The notes beneath the pieces were generated by a model, which worked only from the letters and a program-made list of their open reading frames with translations, did not search any database and was not told the origin of the DNA. Shown here piece by piece: positions 45,732 through 55,017 of a DNA stretch of 64,000 nt. Source of the DNA: Hyphomonas sp. GTDB taxonomy: Bacteria; Pseudomonadota; Alphaproteobacteria; Caulobacterales; Hyphomonadaceae. The stretch spans positions 1 to 64,000 of the forward strand of contig PACZ01000006.1 in the NCBI GenBank assembly GCA_002700305.1, read 5' to 3'. Position 1 is the first letter of the stretch; each line of letters starts with the position of its first letter. A program made the translations under genes and the position numbers.

Positions 45732-46265
45732 TTAACTGAAGGCAGATGCTGAACCGCCCGGTCCCGGGCCATACTGGTTGTCGTTCGGATCGGTCTTGAA
45801 CAGGCTCATCACAAAGCCCACAACGCCGGTCACAAGACCAGTGGACAGGATCGACGGCAGCAATTGCGCCTGCGCCATCCGCTTGGATTCCTGCATGGCA
45901 TAAGCCATCGCCGCCCCCGGATCATTGGAGGACATATAGTCCGCCATATTCTCTTCCATCTCGCGCTGCATGTCAGCGACATTCACCCCGAACAGGGGTG
46001 GCAGGATGGCCTGTGCGACAAGGGATACGATGATCGCCAGCACGACCATGGCAAGCGTCAGCCAGCCGGTCTTGCCGGCATCGTGAAACCGCTTGGTATG
46101 CACGGCGATCCAAGGCCAGATGAAGATGATGCTGATGAAACCCAGGAAGGGCGAAACATAAGCTGACAGCACGGTCAGGGCCGCGCTGATTCCGAAGAGA
46201 ATCAGAACCCCCCGCCAATAGGTTGGCTGGTCGATGCGCCCGTTCGGGCTGAAGAGCAGTTCCAT
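45732..46265 (-). CDS. DUF805 family membrane protein
   Basis: 177 aa. Begins MELLFSPNGRIDQPTYWRGV, has four hydrophobic segments, the TKRFHDAGKTGWLTLAM core and the family tail DPNDNQYGPGPGG. Between the third and fourth segments is a 40-residue acidic, Met-rich loop (about 98-138) not usual in the family; the gene at 44494 has a loop of comparable size, which suggests that these two are the closest paralogues. Confidence 0.83.
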   Translation of the reverse strand: MELLFSPNGRIDQPTYWRGVLILFGISAALTVLSAYVSPFLGFISIIFIWPWIAVHTKRFHDAGKTGWLTLAMVVLAIIVSLVAQAILPPLFGVNVADMQREMEENMADYMSSNDPGAAMAYAMQESKRMAQAQLLPSILSTGLVTGVVGFVMSLFKTDPNDNQYGPGPGGSASAFS

Positions 46266-46410
46266 TACCGTTCCCCCAGATCAAATCCATTGATGAGGGG
46301 GACACTGCCCTCCTCCTCAGATCCGGCGGATCAGACGCCTGATCTGATCCACTCACCTGAGGCAGGATAGCGCGGTAATTTCATTATTGGGAGGTTAATT
46401 CGCCCTTGGA

Positions 46411-48414
46411 TCAGGCAAACTCGACCATAATTTCGTCGGCCGCAACGCTGTCACCCGCCGAAACGTTGATCGCTTTTACCGTTCCGGTTGCTTCAGCCCT
46501 GATAATGTTCTGCATTTTCATGGCTTCAACGACACAGACGGCCTCGCCTTCCTGCACTTCCTGGTCAAGCTCCACATCAATGGACACAACCAGACCCGGC
46601 ATCGGGGAGATAATCAGCTTCGACGTATCGGGCTTCGGCTTCTCCGGCAGGCGGGCATGCAACTCGGCGATCTGCGGGGTGCAGACCAGCGCGCGCAGGG
46701 CAACGCCGCGGTGGCGGAAGACATAGCCTTCGGTCCGGTCAGCGAATTTCACGGCAAAGGTCTTGCCGTCCAGCGAACCTTCGACAAGGTGCTGGCCGGG
46801 TACCCAGTCAGTGATAAGCGTATGCGTCTTGCCGCCATCGATCGTGATTTCCGCATCGCCGTCGCCGCCAAGATCCAGCGTGACGGGATATTGCTTGTCG
46901 CCGAGGATCACGACCCATTCGCGGCGCGCTTCCGGCACCGGCGCCATGCGGCCCGAAGTGAGCGCAGCCCGGCGTGACAGGAAGCCGTGCACATAGGCAG
47001 CCGCGCAGATCAGCTGCGTCTCCTGAGTCTCCGTCGGCGGAACACCGTCAAAGCCTTCCGGGAACTCGTCCTTGATATAGGCCGTGGTGATATTGCCTGA
47101 GCGGAAACGGTCCTGGTCCATCACAGCAGCGATGAAGGGGATGTTGTCCTGGATGCCTTCGATGTGGAACCGGTCGAGCGCCTCGCCGTGTACGTCGAGG
47201 GCCGTATCGCGGTCCTTGCCCCAGGTGATCAGCTTGGCGATCATCGGGTCGTAGAACATGGAGATTTCGTCGCCCTCGCGGACGCCGCTGTCCATGCGGA
47301 CTTCCCCCTCGCCCAGCTTGCCTTCGCCCGGCGGGTGGAAGCGCTTCAGGCGGCCAATGGACGGCAGGAAGTTGCGGTACGGGTCCTCCGCATACACACG
47401 GCTTTCAACGGCCCAGCCATTGATACCGATGTCGGACTGTTTGATCGCCAGCTTCTCGCCGGCCGCCACGCGCAGCATCTGCTCGACAAGGTCGACGCCG
47501 GTGATCATCTCGGTCACCGGGTGCTCCACCTGCAGACGGGTGTTCATTTCAAGGAAGTAGAAGCCCTTGTCCTTGCCGGACACGACAAACTCCACCGTGC
47601 CGGCGCTGTCATAGTTCACGGCCTTGGCAAGCGCGACGGCCTGTTCGCCCATCTTCTTGCGGGTTTCCGGATCGAGCAGCGGCGACGGCGCTTCCTCGAT
47701 CACCTTCTGGTTCCGGCGCTGGATCGAGCATTCGCGCTCGTTCAGATAGATGCAGTTGCCGTGCTTGTCGCCCAGCACCTGGATTTCGATGTGGCGCGGC
47801 TCAAGGATGAATTTTTCGATGAAGACACGGTCGTCGCCGAAGGAGGATTTGGCTTCGGCCTTCACGGCCGGGAAGCCTTCTTCGACGTCCTTGTCATTAT
47901 AAGCGACGCGGATGCCCTTGCCGCCGCCGCCGGCCGACGCCTTGATCATCACCGGATAGCCGATGTCCTTGGAGATCTTCACGGCTTCCTTGGTGTCTTC
48001 GATCAGGCCCATATGGCCCGGCACCGTGGACACGCCCGCTTCAGCCGCGAGCTTCTTGGAGCTGATCTTGTCGCCCATCGCATCGATGGCGAAGGCGTTC
48101 GGGCCGATCCAGCCGATGCCCTCTTCTTCCAGTCTTTTTGCAAAACCCGGGTTCTCGGACAGGAAACCAAAGCCCGGATGGATGGCTTCGGCGCCCGTGG
48201 CCTTCACGGCTTCAATGATCTTGTCGGCAACCAGGTAGGATTCCGATGCGGGTGACGGGCCGATGTGAACCGCTTCGTCGGCCATTTCCACGGCCATTGA
48301 GCCGGCATCGGCATCTGAATAGACAACCACCGTCTGCACGCCCATGCGGCGGCAGGTCTTGATGACGCGGACGGCGATCTCGCCCCGGTTTGCAATCAGG
48401 ATCTTCTTGAACAT
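46411..48414 (-). CDS. pccA: propionyl-CoA carboxylase alpha subunit
   Basis: 667 aa biotin carboxylase/biotin carrier chain converting propionyl-CoA to methylmalonyl-CoA with PccB, which is not in the window. The N half carries KILIANRGEIAVRVIKTCRRMG, GGGGKGIRVAYN, ERECSIQRRNQKVIEEAPSP and EMNTRLQVEHPVTEM; the middle has the PCC BT-like region; the end carries AMKMQN with biotinylated Lys633. The sequence through DAMGDKISSKKLA and the longer C-terminal region identify it as PccA rather than methylcrotonyl or acetyl-CoA carboxylase. Confidence 0.92.
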   Translation of the reverse strand: MFKKILIANRGEIAVRVIKTCRRMGVQTVVVYSDADAGSMAVEMADEAVHIGPSPASESYLVADKIIEAVKATGAEAIHPGFGFLSENPGFAKRLEEEGIGWIGPNAFAIDAMGDKISSKKLAAEAGVSTVPGHMGLIEDTKEAVKISKDIGYPVMIKASAGGGGKGIRVAYNDKDVEEGFPAVKAEAKSSFGDDRVFIEKFILEPRHIEIQVLGDKHGNCIYLNERECSIQRRNQKVIEEAPSPLLDPETRKKMGEQAVALAKAVNYDSAGTVEFVVSGKDKGFYFLEMNTRLQVEHPVTEMITGVDLVEQMLRVAAGEKLAIKQSDIGINGWAVESRVYAEDPYRNFLPSIGRLKRFHPPGEGKLGEGEVRMDSGVREGDEISMFYDPMIAKLITWGKDRDTALDVHGEALDRFHIEGIQDNIPFIAAVMDQDRFRSGNITTAYIKDEFPEGFDGVPPTETQETQLICAAAYVHGFLSRRAALTSGRMAPVPEARREWVVILGDKQYPVTLDLGGDGDAEITIDGGKTHTLITDWVPGQHLVEGSLDGKTFAVKFADRTEGYVFRHRGVALRALVCTPQIAELHARLPEKPKPDTSKLIISPMPGLVVSIDVELDQEVQEGEAVCVVEAMKMQNIIRAEATGTVKAINVSAGDSVAADEIMVEFA

Positions 48415-48527
48415 CTCTACCCCGGCAGGCCTGTTAAAACTTACAGCTTGCCGCAGTTACGCCGCACACCCGAACTTGTCCACACATGACGGAGCGACAA
48501 AAGGCCTTGCGAGTTGCAGTCAAAAAT

Positions 48528-48543
48528 GTTAGTGATCACTCAC
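48528..48543. promoter_or_regulatory. palindromic operator-like site
   Basis: GTTAGTGATCACTCAC, a 16-base palindrome with a single mismatched pair, in the 148-base region between divergent pccA and the DUF2157-like gene, 20 bases before the latter's start. The form is typical of TetR or GntR type operators. No regulator gene is adjacent. Confidence 0.5.
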
Positions 48544-48562
48544 TTATGAATGGGAGGCCGTC

Positions 48563-49531
48563 ATGCCGACGATCCGGATTGATCTGCAACAGCTACAGGC
48601 CGAAGGGCTGATCGGCGCCGATCTGGCCCGCCTGATCGAGGCCCGTGCAGTCCCCGATTCCCGCTCCGGCCTGTTCGTGAATCTCGCCCTGATCATGGGC
48701 GCGCTGGCGGTCGCCGCAGGGACAATCGCGCTGGTGCCTGACGCTACGACAGGTCTGATCCTGGCCGTTCTGGCGATTGCGGCGGCCGAATTGACCCGCC
48801 GGGTCGCGCCGGGCGCCTCTCTGAAGGTGCTGTCAGCGGGGCTTGCCCTGATGGGCGTTCTCGGCCTCGCGGGCTGGATCGGCTGGCAATATGAGGACGC
48901 GGCCGACACCACCCTGCCTGCCCTGCTGATCACGCTGCTGCTCGGCGCGGGCGCCGTCTGGTTCCGCTCGGCCTTCATGATGGTACTGTCGGTTCTGGCG
49001 TTCGGCGCGGTCTTCGGCACGGGAACGGGATACTGGCACGCCTGTTACGGCCTGTTCGTTGAGCAGCCGGTCATGACCATCCTTGTGTTCGGCGCGCTGA
49101 CGGCAGGCCTCTATGCCCTGCGCAGCCGGATCGGAGCAGTCTGGCAGAACCTTGCCGGGATTGCCGCGCGTACGGCTTTCTTCCTCGTCAATTTCGCCTT
49201 CTGGGTCGGCTCTCTCTGGGGCGACGATTTCGGGCCGGACTATCGCTATTCAGAAGAGACCGATTGGGAAACTTGGCGCGCCACCACCACGCACGTGCCG
49301 GAAGCTGTCTTCTCGATCGGCTGGCCGCTGCTGCTCATTGCTGTCATGGCCCGCAGCCGGAATGGCGGCTTCCTGTCAGTGACCGCAACCGTCTTCCTCG
49401 CGATCCACGCCTATACGCAGTATTTCGAGACCTTCGGCGCCCATCCCTGGACGCTGGTCATCGGCGGGATCGGCCTCGTCGGACTGGCGGTCGGCGCAGC
49501 AAAGCTGATGAAGCTGCAGGCAGCCGCCTAG
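48563..49531 (+). CDS. DUF2157-like multi-pass membrane protein
   Basis: 322 aa. A short cytoplasmic N-terminus (LQQLQAEGLIGADLARLIEARAV) is followed by about eight to ten hydrophobic segments, as in DUF2157 proteins. A Trp/Asp-rich non-membrane loop (about 218-245, DDFGPDYRYSEETDWETW) likely faces the periplasm. A GGGAGG ribosome site precedes ATG 48563. Function unknown. It overlaps the stop of the convergent channel-like gene by four bases. Confidence 0.7.
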   Translation: MPTIRIDLQQLQAEGLIGADLARLIEARAVPDSRSGLFVNLALIMGALAVAAGTIALVPDATTGLILAVLAIAAAELTRRVAPGASLKVLSAGLALMGVLGLAGWIGWQYEDAADTTLPALLITLLLGAGAVWFRSAFMMVLSVLAFGAVFGTGTGYWHACYGLFVEQPVMTILVFGALTAGLYALRSRIGAVWQNLAGIAARTAFFLVNFAFWVGSLWGDDFGPDYRYSEETDWETWRATTTHVPEAVFSIGWPLLLIAVMARSRNGGFLSVTATVFLAIHAYTQYFETFGAHPWTLVIGGIGLVGLAVGAAKLMKLQAAA

Positions 49532-49989
49532 TCGTCCCGGCCCTCGATCTTGGCCTCGAAGGCGCGGACGCGGGCCGTCAGCGAGACGAGGAAAGCTGTC
49601 GACCAGCTGATCAGGAGGAAGCCGTTCATGGATTCGGCCACGCCCAGCATCCGCCATTTGTGCGACAGGATCACATCCCCGAAGCCGACCGTGGTGAAGG
49701 TCGAAGTGGAGAAATAGACCGCCGTTTCGATCTGGTGGAGCTCACCCACAATCAAATAGGCAAAGGCATATAGCCAGATCTGCAGCGAATGCAGGGCAAA
49801 CAGGCTGAACACGACAATCAGGATGCCGAGCCCCTGCCCCAGCGTTTCGCCCATTCTCGACGTCCGGCGCCGGAATTCCCGCCCCCGTTGGCGCAACAGC
49901 GCGGTCAGGCCGACAAGCCCGGCAAAATGGATCGAGAAGGTAATCGCAACCATCAGGGTCGCAACGGCCAGATTCTGGAACAGGATCAT
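49528..49989 (-). CDS. two-helix potassium channel-like protein
   Basis: 153 aa. After an N-terminal membrane helix (residues 5-30) and a second (about 55-78), a pore helix and selectivity filter read STSTFTTVGFGDVIL (TVGFGD matches the TVGYGD filter), followed by an inner helix (about 118-140). This is the Ion_trans_2 arrangement; there is no regulatory RCK domain. ATG 49989 is used; the frame further upstream overlaps the SDR gene. Confidence 0.8.
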   Translation of the reverse strand: MILFQNLAVATLMVAITFSIHFAGLVGLTALLRQRGREFRRRTSRMGETLGQGLGILIVVFSLFALHSLQIWLYAFAYLIVGELHQIETAVYFSTSTFTTVGFGDVILSHKWRMLGVAESMNGFLLISWSTAFLVSLTARVRAFEAKIEGRDD

Positions 49990-50119
49990 GTCCTGAGCCT
50001 CCAATAGTGCAGGCCTGTTTACCCTATAGCCATTTAGCTTTCGTTGACGCCGTAAAAATCTGCCGCCACAAGCGCAGTCACAGCACAACAGACAATCAGA
50101 ACAGGCAGGGAGGCCGACC

Positions 50120-50935
50120 ATGGCAGACACGAAAGATCTCGCAGGACGCAAGGCAATCGTCACAGGGTCGGCCACAGGACTTGGGCGCTCCATCGCGCTG
50201 AAGCTGGCAGAACGCGGCGCCGACGTGATCATCAATTGCACGAAATCGGTCGCCGATGCCGAGCAGACAGTTGCCGACTGTCAGGCCCTTGGCGCCCAGG
50301 CGCGCCTGGTGCAGGCCGATGTCTCGACCGAAGAAGGCTGCAAGGCTCTGGCCGATGCTGCCGCCGTCTGGGGCAGGCTCGATATTCTGGTCAACAATGC
50401 GGGAATCACCCGCCATGCCCGTGACCATGCCGACCTGGGCGCCCTCTCCCGGCAGGATTTTCTCGACATCTACACGGTGAATGTCGCCGGCCCGTACCTC
50501 ATGATGCAGGCCTGCAAGACGCTGCTGGAGAAATGCCTCGAAGAAACCGGCCGGCCGGCAGCGGTGCTGAACGTGTCGTCCATCGCCGGCGTGACAGGTG
50601 TCGGGTCTTCGGTCGCCTATGCCGCCTCGAAGGGCGCTTTCAACACAATGACGCTGTCTTTGGCCCGTGCGCTGGCACCGGCGATCAGAGTTAATGCAAT
50701 TTGCCCCGGATTTATCGGCACCCGCTGGTTCAAGGACCAGATGGGCGAGGAACAATACAAAAAAATGGAGGCTGGTGTCGCTGCGTCAGTCCCCCTGAAT
50801 GTGGCCAGCGGCCCTGATGACATTGCAGATTCCGCCGTTTTCTTCTGCACCGATGCGAGTCGCCATGTGACCGGCGAAACCCTGCTTGTGGATGCCGGCA
50901 TGCACCTTGGTTATGCCCCTCTGGTAGCTCGCTGA
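50120..50935 (+). CDS. short-chain dehydrogenase/reductase
   Basis: 271 aa classical SDR. Cofactor loop TGSATGLGRS (about 15-24), DVS acidic motif, NNAG (about 91-94), and the catalytic Ser-Tyr-Lys set in NVSSIAGVTG...YAASKGA. The pattern is close to FabG-type 3-oxoacyl reductases, but SDR substrates cannot be read from sequence. An AGGGAGGCC ribosome site precedes the ATG. A lone gene. Confidence 0.88.
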   Translation: MADTKDLAGRKAIVTGSATGLGRSIALKLAERGADVIINCTKSVADAEQTVADCQALGAQARLVQADVSTEEGCKALADAAAVWGRLDILVNNAGITRHARDHADLGALSRQDFLDIYTVNVAGPYLMMQACKTLLEKCLEETGRPAAVLNVSSIAGVTGVGSSVAYAASKGAFNTMTLSLARALAPAIRVNAICPGFIGTRWFKDQMGEEQYKKMEAGVAASVPLNVASGPDDIADSAVFFCTDASRHVTGETLLVDAGMHLGYAPLVAR

Positions 50936-51108
50936 CGCATTCGTGACGCCCAAAGAGCAGGCAGGAGTGCCTTAAGTCTGCTCAATTCGGCGGCGATCCT
51001 TAACTCGGTACCCGGATAAACTCTTTTTCAGTCCGCCGTCCCCGGATGGCGCGTCAATCTGTCCCCGGCGCTCAACGGAGCGCGCTCATAACGAACGGGG
51101 AAGTTCAA

Positions 51109-51792
51109 ATGGTATCCAAACTCACACGGGCGGGGGTCGCCCTCGCAGCACTCGCTGCCGCCGCGGGCGGCGCCTATGCCGAAGGCGAATGGTCGGGCAA
51201 CGTCGCACTGACGACAGACTATGTCTGGCGCGGGGTATCCCAGTCCAACGAAGACTTCGCGATCCAGGGCGGCTTCGATTATTCCAATGGCATGTTCTAC
51301 GCCGGCACCTGGGCGTCGAACGTCGATTTCGGCGACGAGCCGGAAGATGCCAACCTGGAACTGGACCTGTATGGCGGTCTCGCGGGGGAGACTGAAAGCG
51401 GGATCAGCTGGGACGTCGGTTTCATCTACTACGCCTATCCTGACACGGAAGAAGCAGACTACGACTTCGTCGAACTGCAGGGCGCGCTCGGCTACACTTT
51501 CACCAGCGGCGTTTCGGTCGGCGGTGCGGTGTACTGGGATCCGGACAATGAGAACGTCTATGTGGAGGGATCTGCGGGGTATTCCTTCACCGACGCCTTC
51601 TCGGTGGACGCTTCCGTCGGCAACTACAGCTTCGATGCGGGTGGCGACTACACCAACTGGTCGCTCGGCGGCACCTACTCCCTTCCGATCGGCATCGATG
51701 TTGACCTGCGCTACTGGGATACCGACGGCGACGACATCTATGGCTCGATTGCCGAAGAGCGCGTTGTCCTGACGCTCGCCAAGTCTCTCTAA
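51109..51792 (+). CDS. TorF-family outer-membrane porin-like protein
   Basis: 227 aa with signal peptide MVSKLTRAGVALAALAAAAGGAYA. The mature chain begins EGEWSGNVALTTDYVWRGVSQS, the signature of the TorF/TIGR02001 family, and consists of amphipathic, aromatic/acidic beta strands ending in a strand closing with SL. It probably forms a small beta barrel in the outer membrane. ATG 51109 has GGGGAAG upstream. A strong terminator follows. Confidence 0.87.
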   Translation: MVSKLTRAGVALAALAAAAGGAYAEGEWSGNVALTTDYVWRGVSQSNEDFAIQGGFDYSNGMFYAGTWASNVDFGDEPEDANLELDLYGGLAGETESGISWDVGFIYYAYPDTEEADYDFVELQGALGYTFTSGVSVGGAVYWDPDNENVYVEGSAGYSFTDAFSVDASVGNYSFDAGGDYTNWSLGGTYSLPIGIDVDLRYWDTDGDDIYGSIAEERVVLTLAKSL

Positions 51793-51850
51793 GGCTTCCG
51801 GTTCCTCCAACTGCGCGGGGATCATGCCCTCCTCCACGCGCAGCAAGGTG

Positions 51851-51890
51851 AAGGCCGCTGGTTCCCGCCGGAACTGGCGGCCTTTGTTTT
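51851..51890 (+). terminator. intrinsic terminator after the porin gene
   Basis: AAGGCCGC ... GCGGCCTT stem with an inner GTTCC / GGAAC pairing, followed by TTTGTTTT. It lies 58 bases after the porin stop. It is the clearest Rho-independent terminator in the window. Confidence 0.88.
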
Positions 51891-51962
51891 ACCCAAATGT
51901 CTTCCTATCTGTAGGATAGAGGGGGCTCCCCAGAACCAGACCGACTTGAAGGAGACGATTGC

Positions 51963-53786
51963 GTGGCAGCCGAGTTTACACCTGTGCAAGCTGTCGATGC
52001 GCTCGTTCCGGCGATCACGCTGCTTGGCTTTGGTGCGGCCTCTGCGCTGGTGACGAAAGCGGCCCGGCTCAGCCCGATTGTCGGCTACCTGATCGTCGGC
52101 ATACTGATCGGACAGTACGGCCTGGGCCTGATCCATGAGAGCCCGGCGACCCACCTGCTTGCAGAGCTGGGCGTTGTGTTCCTGCTGTTCGACATCGGCA
52201 TGCATGTCTCGATGCGGGAACTGAAAGAAAGCCGCCGCGACCTGCTGGGCCTTGCGCCCGCTCACCTCATGCTGACCGGCCTGATGAGTGCCGGCGCCCT
52301 CTGGATGATCGGCATCGCCTGGCCCATTGCTCTGGCCGTGGGGCTGAGCCTCGGCCTGTCCTCAACCGCTGTGGTCGCCCGCATCCTGACCGAGCGCGAG
52401 CAGAATTCCTGCCCCATTGGCCGGGCCGCCACACATGTCCTGATCTTCCAGGACATGGTGGCGATCTTCCTGATGATCTACGCCACGTCTCTCGGCGGGG
52501 CAGAAACCGGCGCCTCCGGGCTCGCCGGCGTCATCTCCACGCATTTGCTGGCCGGGGCAGACCTTCCGCTGATCGCCTCCCTGGCGCTCTCGCTGGTGCA
52601 GGCAGGCCTCGCCTTCTTTGCGGCGGTGCTGGCAGGTAAATATCTGATCAACCCGATTTTCCGGACGCTGGCGATTATCCGCAATGAAGAGGCCTTTACG
52701 GCCTTCACCCTGCTCTTCGTCCTGGCGGCCGCCTGCGCCACGGCGGTGGCCGGACTGTCCCTTACCCTCGGCGCCTTCCTGGCGGGGCTGGCCGTGTCCG
52801 GGACGCCCTACCGGCATGAAGTGCAGACGGAGATGGCCCCCTTCCGAAGCCTGCTCCTTTCTTTCTTCTTCATCAGCGTCGGCCTCTCGATCGATGTCCC
52901 GGCCCTGATGCGGAACCTGCCGCTGGTTCTGCTGGCGGCCGGGGGCCTCATCGGCTTCAAGACTGCGCTTGGTTTTGCCGCCGCGCGGCTGAACGGGTGG
53001 AGCGTTCCGGGCGCGACGCAGCTGGCCTTCCTCTTGGCGCAGGGATCGGAATTCACGCTGGTCGTGCTGTCGCTCGGCGCCATCGTCACCGGCATGCCTG
53101 GCCCGCTGATGAGCAGTGTTGTGGCCGCCGTCGCGCTGTCGCTGGCGATCGCTCCGGTCTGGGCCGACCTTGGCGCACGCCTGTCCCGCGAGATCGTCCG
53201 CCGGACACAGTCCCGGACCGAGGCTGCGCCCAGATCCACGCCGCTGCTCGACCGGCCGGTCATCATCGTCGGCATGACGCAGACCGGACGGCTGGCCGTC
53301 GACGCGCTGGAAGATCACGGCATCCCTTACATCGCGACCGAGTTCGACCCGGACCGGCTCCTGTCCGCCGTGGCAGATGGCTACCGGGTCTCCTTCGGCG
53401 ATGCGTCGAACCTGAAACTGATCGAAGCCATCGGCGGCAACCAGGCCCGCGCCATGGTGCTCGGCTTCCCGCGCTATGAAGTCTCCCAGGAGGTGACGCC
53501 GGTCGTGATGCGGCGCTTCCCTGACCTCAAGCGCTTTGTCACGGTCGACACTGCGGAGGACATGGAACGCTTCTCCAATCTCGGCGTGCGCACGCATTTT
53601 GCCATGGGCGAGCCGCGCGGCATCGAAATGGTGATCGACATGCTGAACGCGCTCGGTGTCCCTGAAGACGAGGTCAGTGCCTGGCTCAGTCACGAAACCG
53701 AGCGTTTCGCCATCGGGGAAGCCAAGGCGGACGATGATGAGGGTGATCTCGACCCCGTGGAGCCGGACCTCGACCAGGCCGCCTGA
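51963..53786 (+). CDS. Kef-type monovalent cation:proton antiporter with TrkA-N domain
   Basis: 607 aa CPA2 family transporter. About twelve membrane segments occupy residues 12-405, with the Kef-like LAELGVVFLLFDIGMHVS and LGLSSTAVVARIL segments; an RCK/TrkA-N domain begins near 432 (PVIIVGMTQTGRLAVDALEDHGI), where the usual GxGxxG reads GMTQTG. An acidic tail ends the protein. The start is a GTG at 51963 with AAGGAGACGATT before it. It should export K+ in exchange for protons, gated by nucleotide binding. Confidence 0.9.
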   Translation: MAAEFTPVQAVDALVPAITLLGFGAASALVTKAARLSPIVGYLIVGILIGQYGLGLIHESPATHLLAELGVVFLLFDIGMHVSMRELKESRRDLLGLAPAHLMLTGLMSAGALWMIGIAWPIALAVGLSLGLSSTAVVARILTEREQNSCPIGRAATHVLIFQDMVAIFLMIYATSLGGAETGASGLAGVISTHLLAGADLPLIASLALSLVQAGLAFFAAVLAGKYLINPIFRTLAIIRNEEAFTAFTLLFVLAAACATAVAGLSLTLGAFLAGLAVSGTPYRHEVQTEMAPFRSLLLSFFFISVGLSIDVPALMRNLPLVLLAAGGLIGFKTALGFAAARLNGWSVPGATQLAFLLAQGSEFTLVVLSLGAIVTGMPGPLMSSVVAAVALSLAIAPVWADLGARLSREIVRRTQSRTEAAPRSTPLLDRPVIIVGMTQTGRLAVDALEDHGIPYIATEFDPDRLLSAVADGYRVSFGDASNLKLIEAIGGNQARAMVLGFPRYEVSQEVTPVVMRRFPDLKRFVTVDTAEDMERFSNLGVRTHFAMGEPRGIEMVIDMLNALGVPEDEVSAWLSHETERFAIGEAKADDDEGDLDPVEPDLDQAA

Positions 53787-53875
53787 TCTGCCCCGCTTTC
53801 CCTGAGGCGAAGTGGAGGCTGGAAATTGCGCATGATGGGGTCTATAGGCACTCCCATTCCCTTCAGGAGGCTTAA

Positions 53876-54997
53876 ATGCGCATTGGTGTTCCAACAGAAA
53901 TCAAGAAACAGGAATCCCGTGTCGGCCTGACACCGGAAAGCGTCGGCGAGCTGGTGCGGGCGGGCCATGAGGTCGTCATCCAGGACAGCGCCGGCCTCGG
54001 CTCCGGTTTCCAGAATGAGGACTACACCGCCGTCGGGGCGAAAATCCTGCCGGACGCCGATGCCGTCTTCAAAGCCGCCGAACTGATCGTGAAGGTGAAA
54101 GAGCCCCAGCCGGAAGAGACCGCGCGCCTGACGCCGGACCACACGCTCTTCACCTATCTTCACCTGGCGCCCGATCCTGTTCAGGCGGCCGGCCTGATGA
54201 AATCCGGCTGTCTTGCCATTGCCTATGAGACCGTCACCGACGCGCAGGGCGGCCTGCCGCTGCTGCGCCCGATGAGCCAGGTGGCCGGCCGGATGTCCAT
54301 GCAGGTCGCTGCCTGGGCCCTGATGCGCACCAAGCGCGGCCGCGGCATCCTGCTCGGCGGCGTGCCCGGCGTAATGCCGTCGAAAGTGGTCATCATCGGC
54401 GGCGGCGTCTCCGGCACCCATGCGGCCGAGATCGCGGTCGGCATGCGCGCCGACGTCACCGTTTTCGACCGCAACAATCGTCGCCTCGATGAACTCGACA
54501 GCGAATTCCGCGGCAGTCTCAAGACCATGTACTCCACCGCGCACTCGCTCGGCGAGGCCATCAAGGATGCCGACCTCGTCATCGGCGCTGTGCTGATCCC
54601 GGGCGCCGCCGCGCCGAAACTGATCAGCCGCGAACAGCTGAAGACGATGAAGCCCGGCGCGGTTCTGGTCGACATCGCCATCGACCAGGGCGGCTGTTTC
54701 GAAACCAGCCACGCCACGACGCATGAAGACCCGATCTATGAGGTCGACGGCGTACTGCACTATTGCGTCGCCAACATGCCGGGCGCCGTGCCGCGCACGT
54801 CGACCTACGCCCTCAACAACGCCACCCTGCCCTTCGTGATGCAGATCGCCAACAAGGGCGCGCGCGAAGCGATAAACGCCAACCCGCACCTCGCCAACGG
54901 CCTGACGGTCGACGGCGGCAAGATTGCGCACGAAGCGGTGGCACAAGATCTGGGTGAAGACTATGTCCGCCCCGCCTGGCTAAAGAGTCCAGGCTGA
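53876..54997 (+). CDS. ald: alanine dehydrogenase
   Basis: 373 aa, interconverts L-alanine and pyruvate/ammonia with NAD. It begins MRIGVPTEIKKQESRVGLTPESV (substrate-binding Arg15), continues with IVKVKEPQ (Lys), FTYLHLAPDP (catalytic His), and the Rossmann loop VVIIGGGVSGTHAAEIA, then VLVDIAIDQGGCFE (catalytic Asp) and PGAVPRTSTYALNNATLPF. Full length. It is preceded by CAGGAGGC and followed directly by the convergent PadR gene. Confidence 0.96.
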   Translation: MRIGVPTEIKKQESRVGLTPESVGELVRAGHEVVIQDSAGLGSGFQNEDYTAVGAKILPDADAVFKAAELIVKVKEPQPEETARLTPDHTLFTYLHLAPDPVQAAGLMKSGCLAIAYETVTDAQGGLPLLRPMSQVAGRMSMQVAAWALMRTKRGRGILLGGVPGVMPSKVVIIGGGVSGTHAAEIAVGMRADVTVFDRNNRRLDELDSEFRGSLKTMYSTAHSLGEAIKDADLVIGAVLIPGAAAPKLISREQLKTMKPGAVLVDIAIDQGGCFETSHATTHEDPIYEVDGVLHYCVANMPGAVPRTSTYALNNATLPFVMQIANKGAREAINANPHLANGLTVDGGKIAHEAVAQDLGEDYVRPAWLKSPG

Positions 54998-55017
54998 AAG
55001 GCTGATATACCCGCGGC

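Noticed and set aside
52362-53894. 510-codon open frame antisense to the Kef-type antiporter
   Set aside because: Codon-bias shadow, highly charged low-complexity product.
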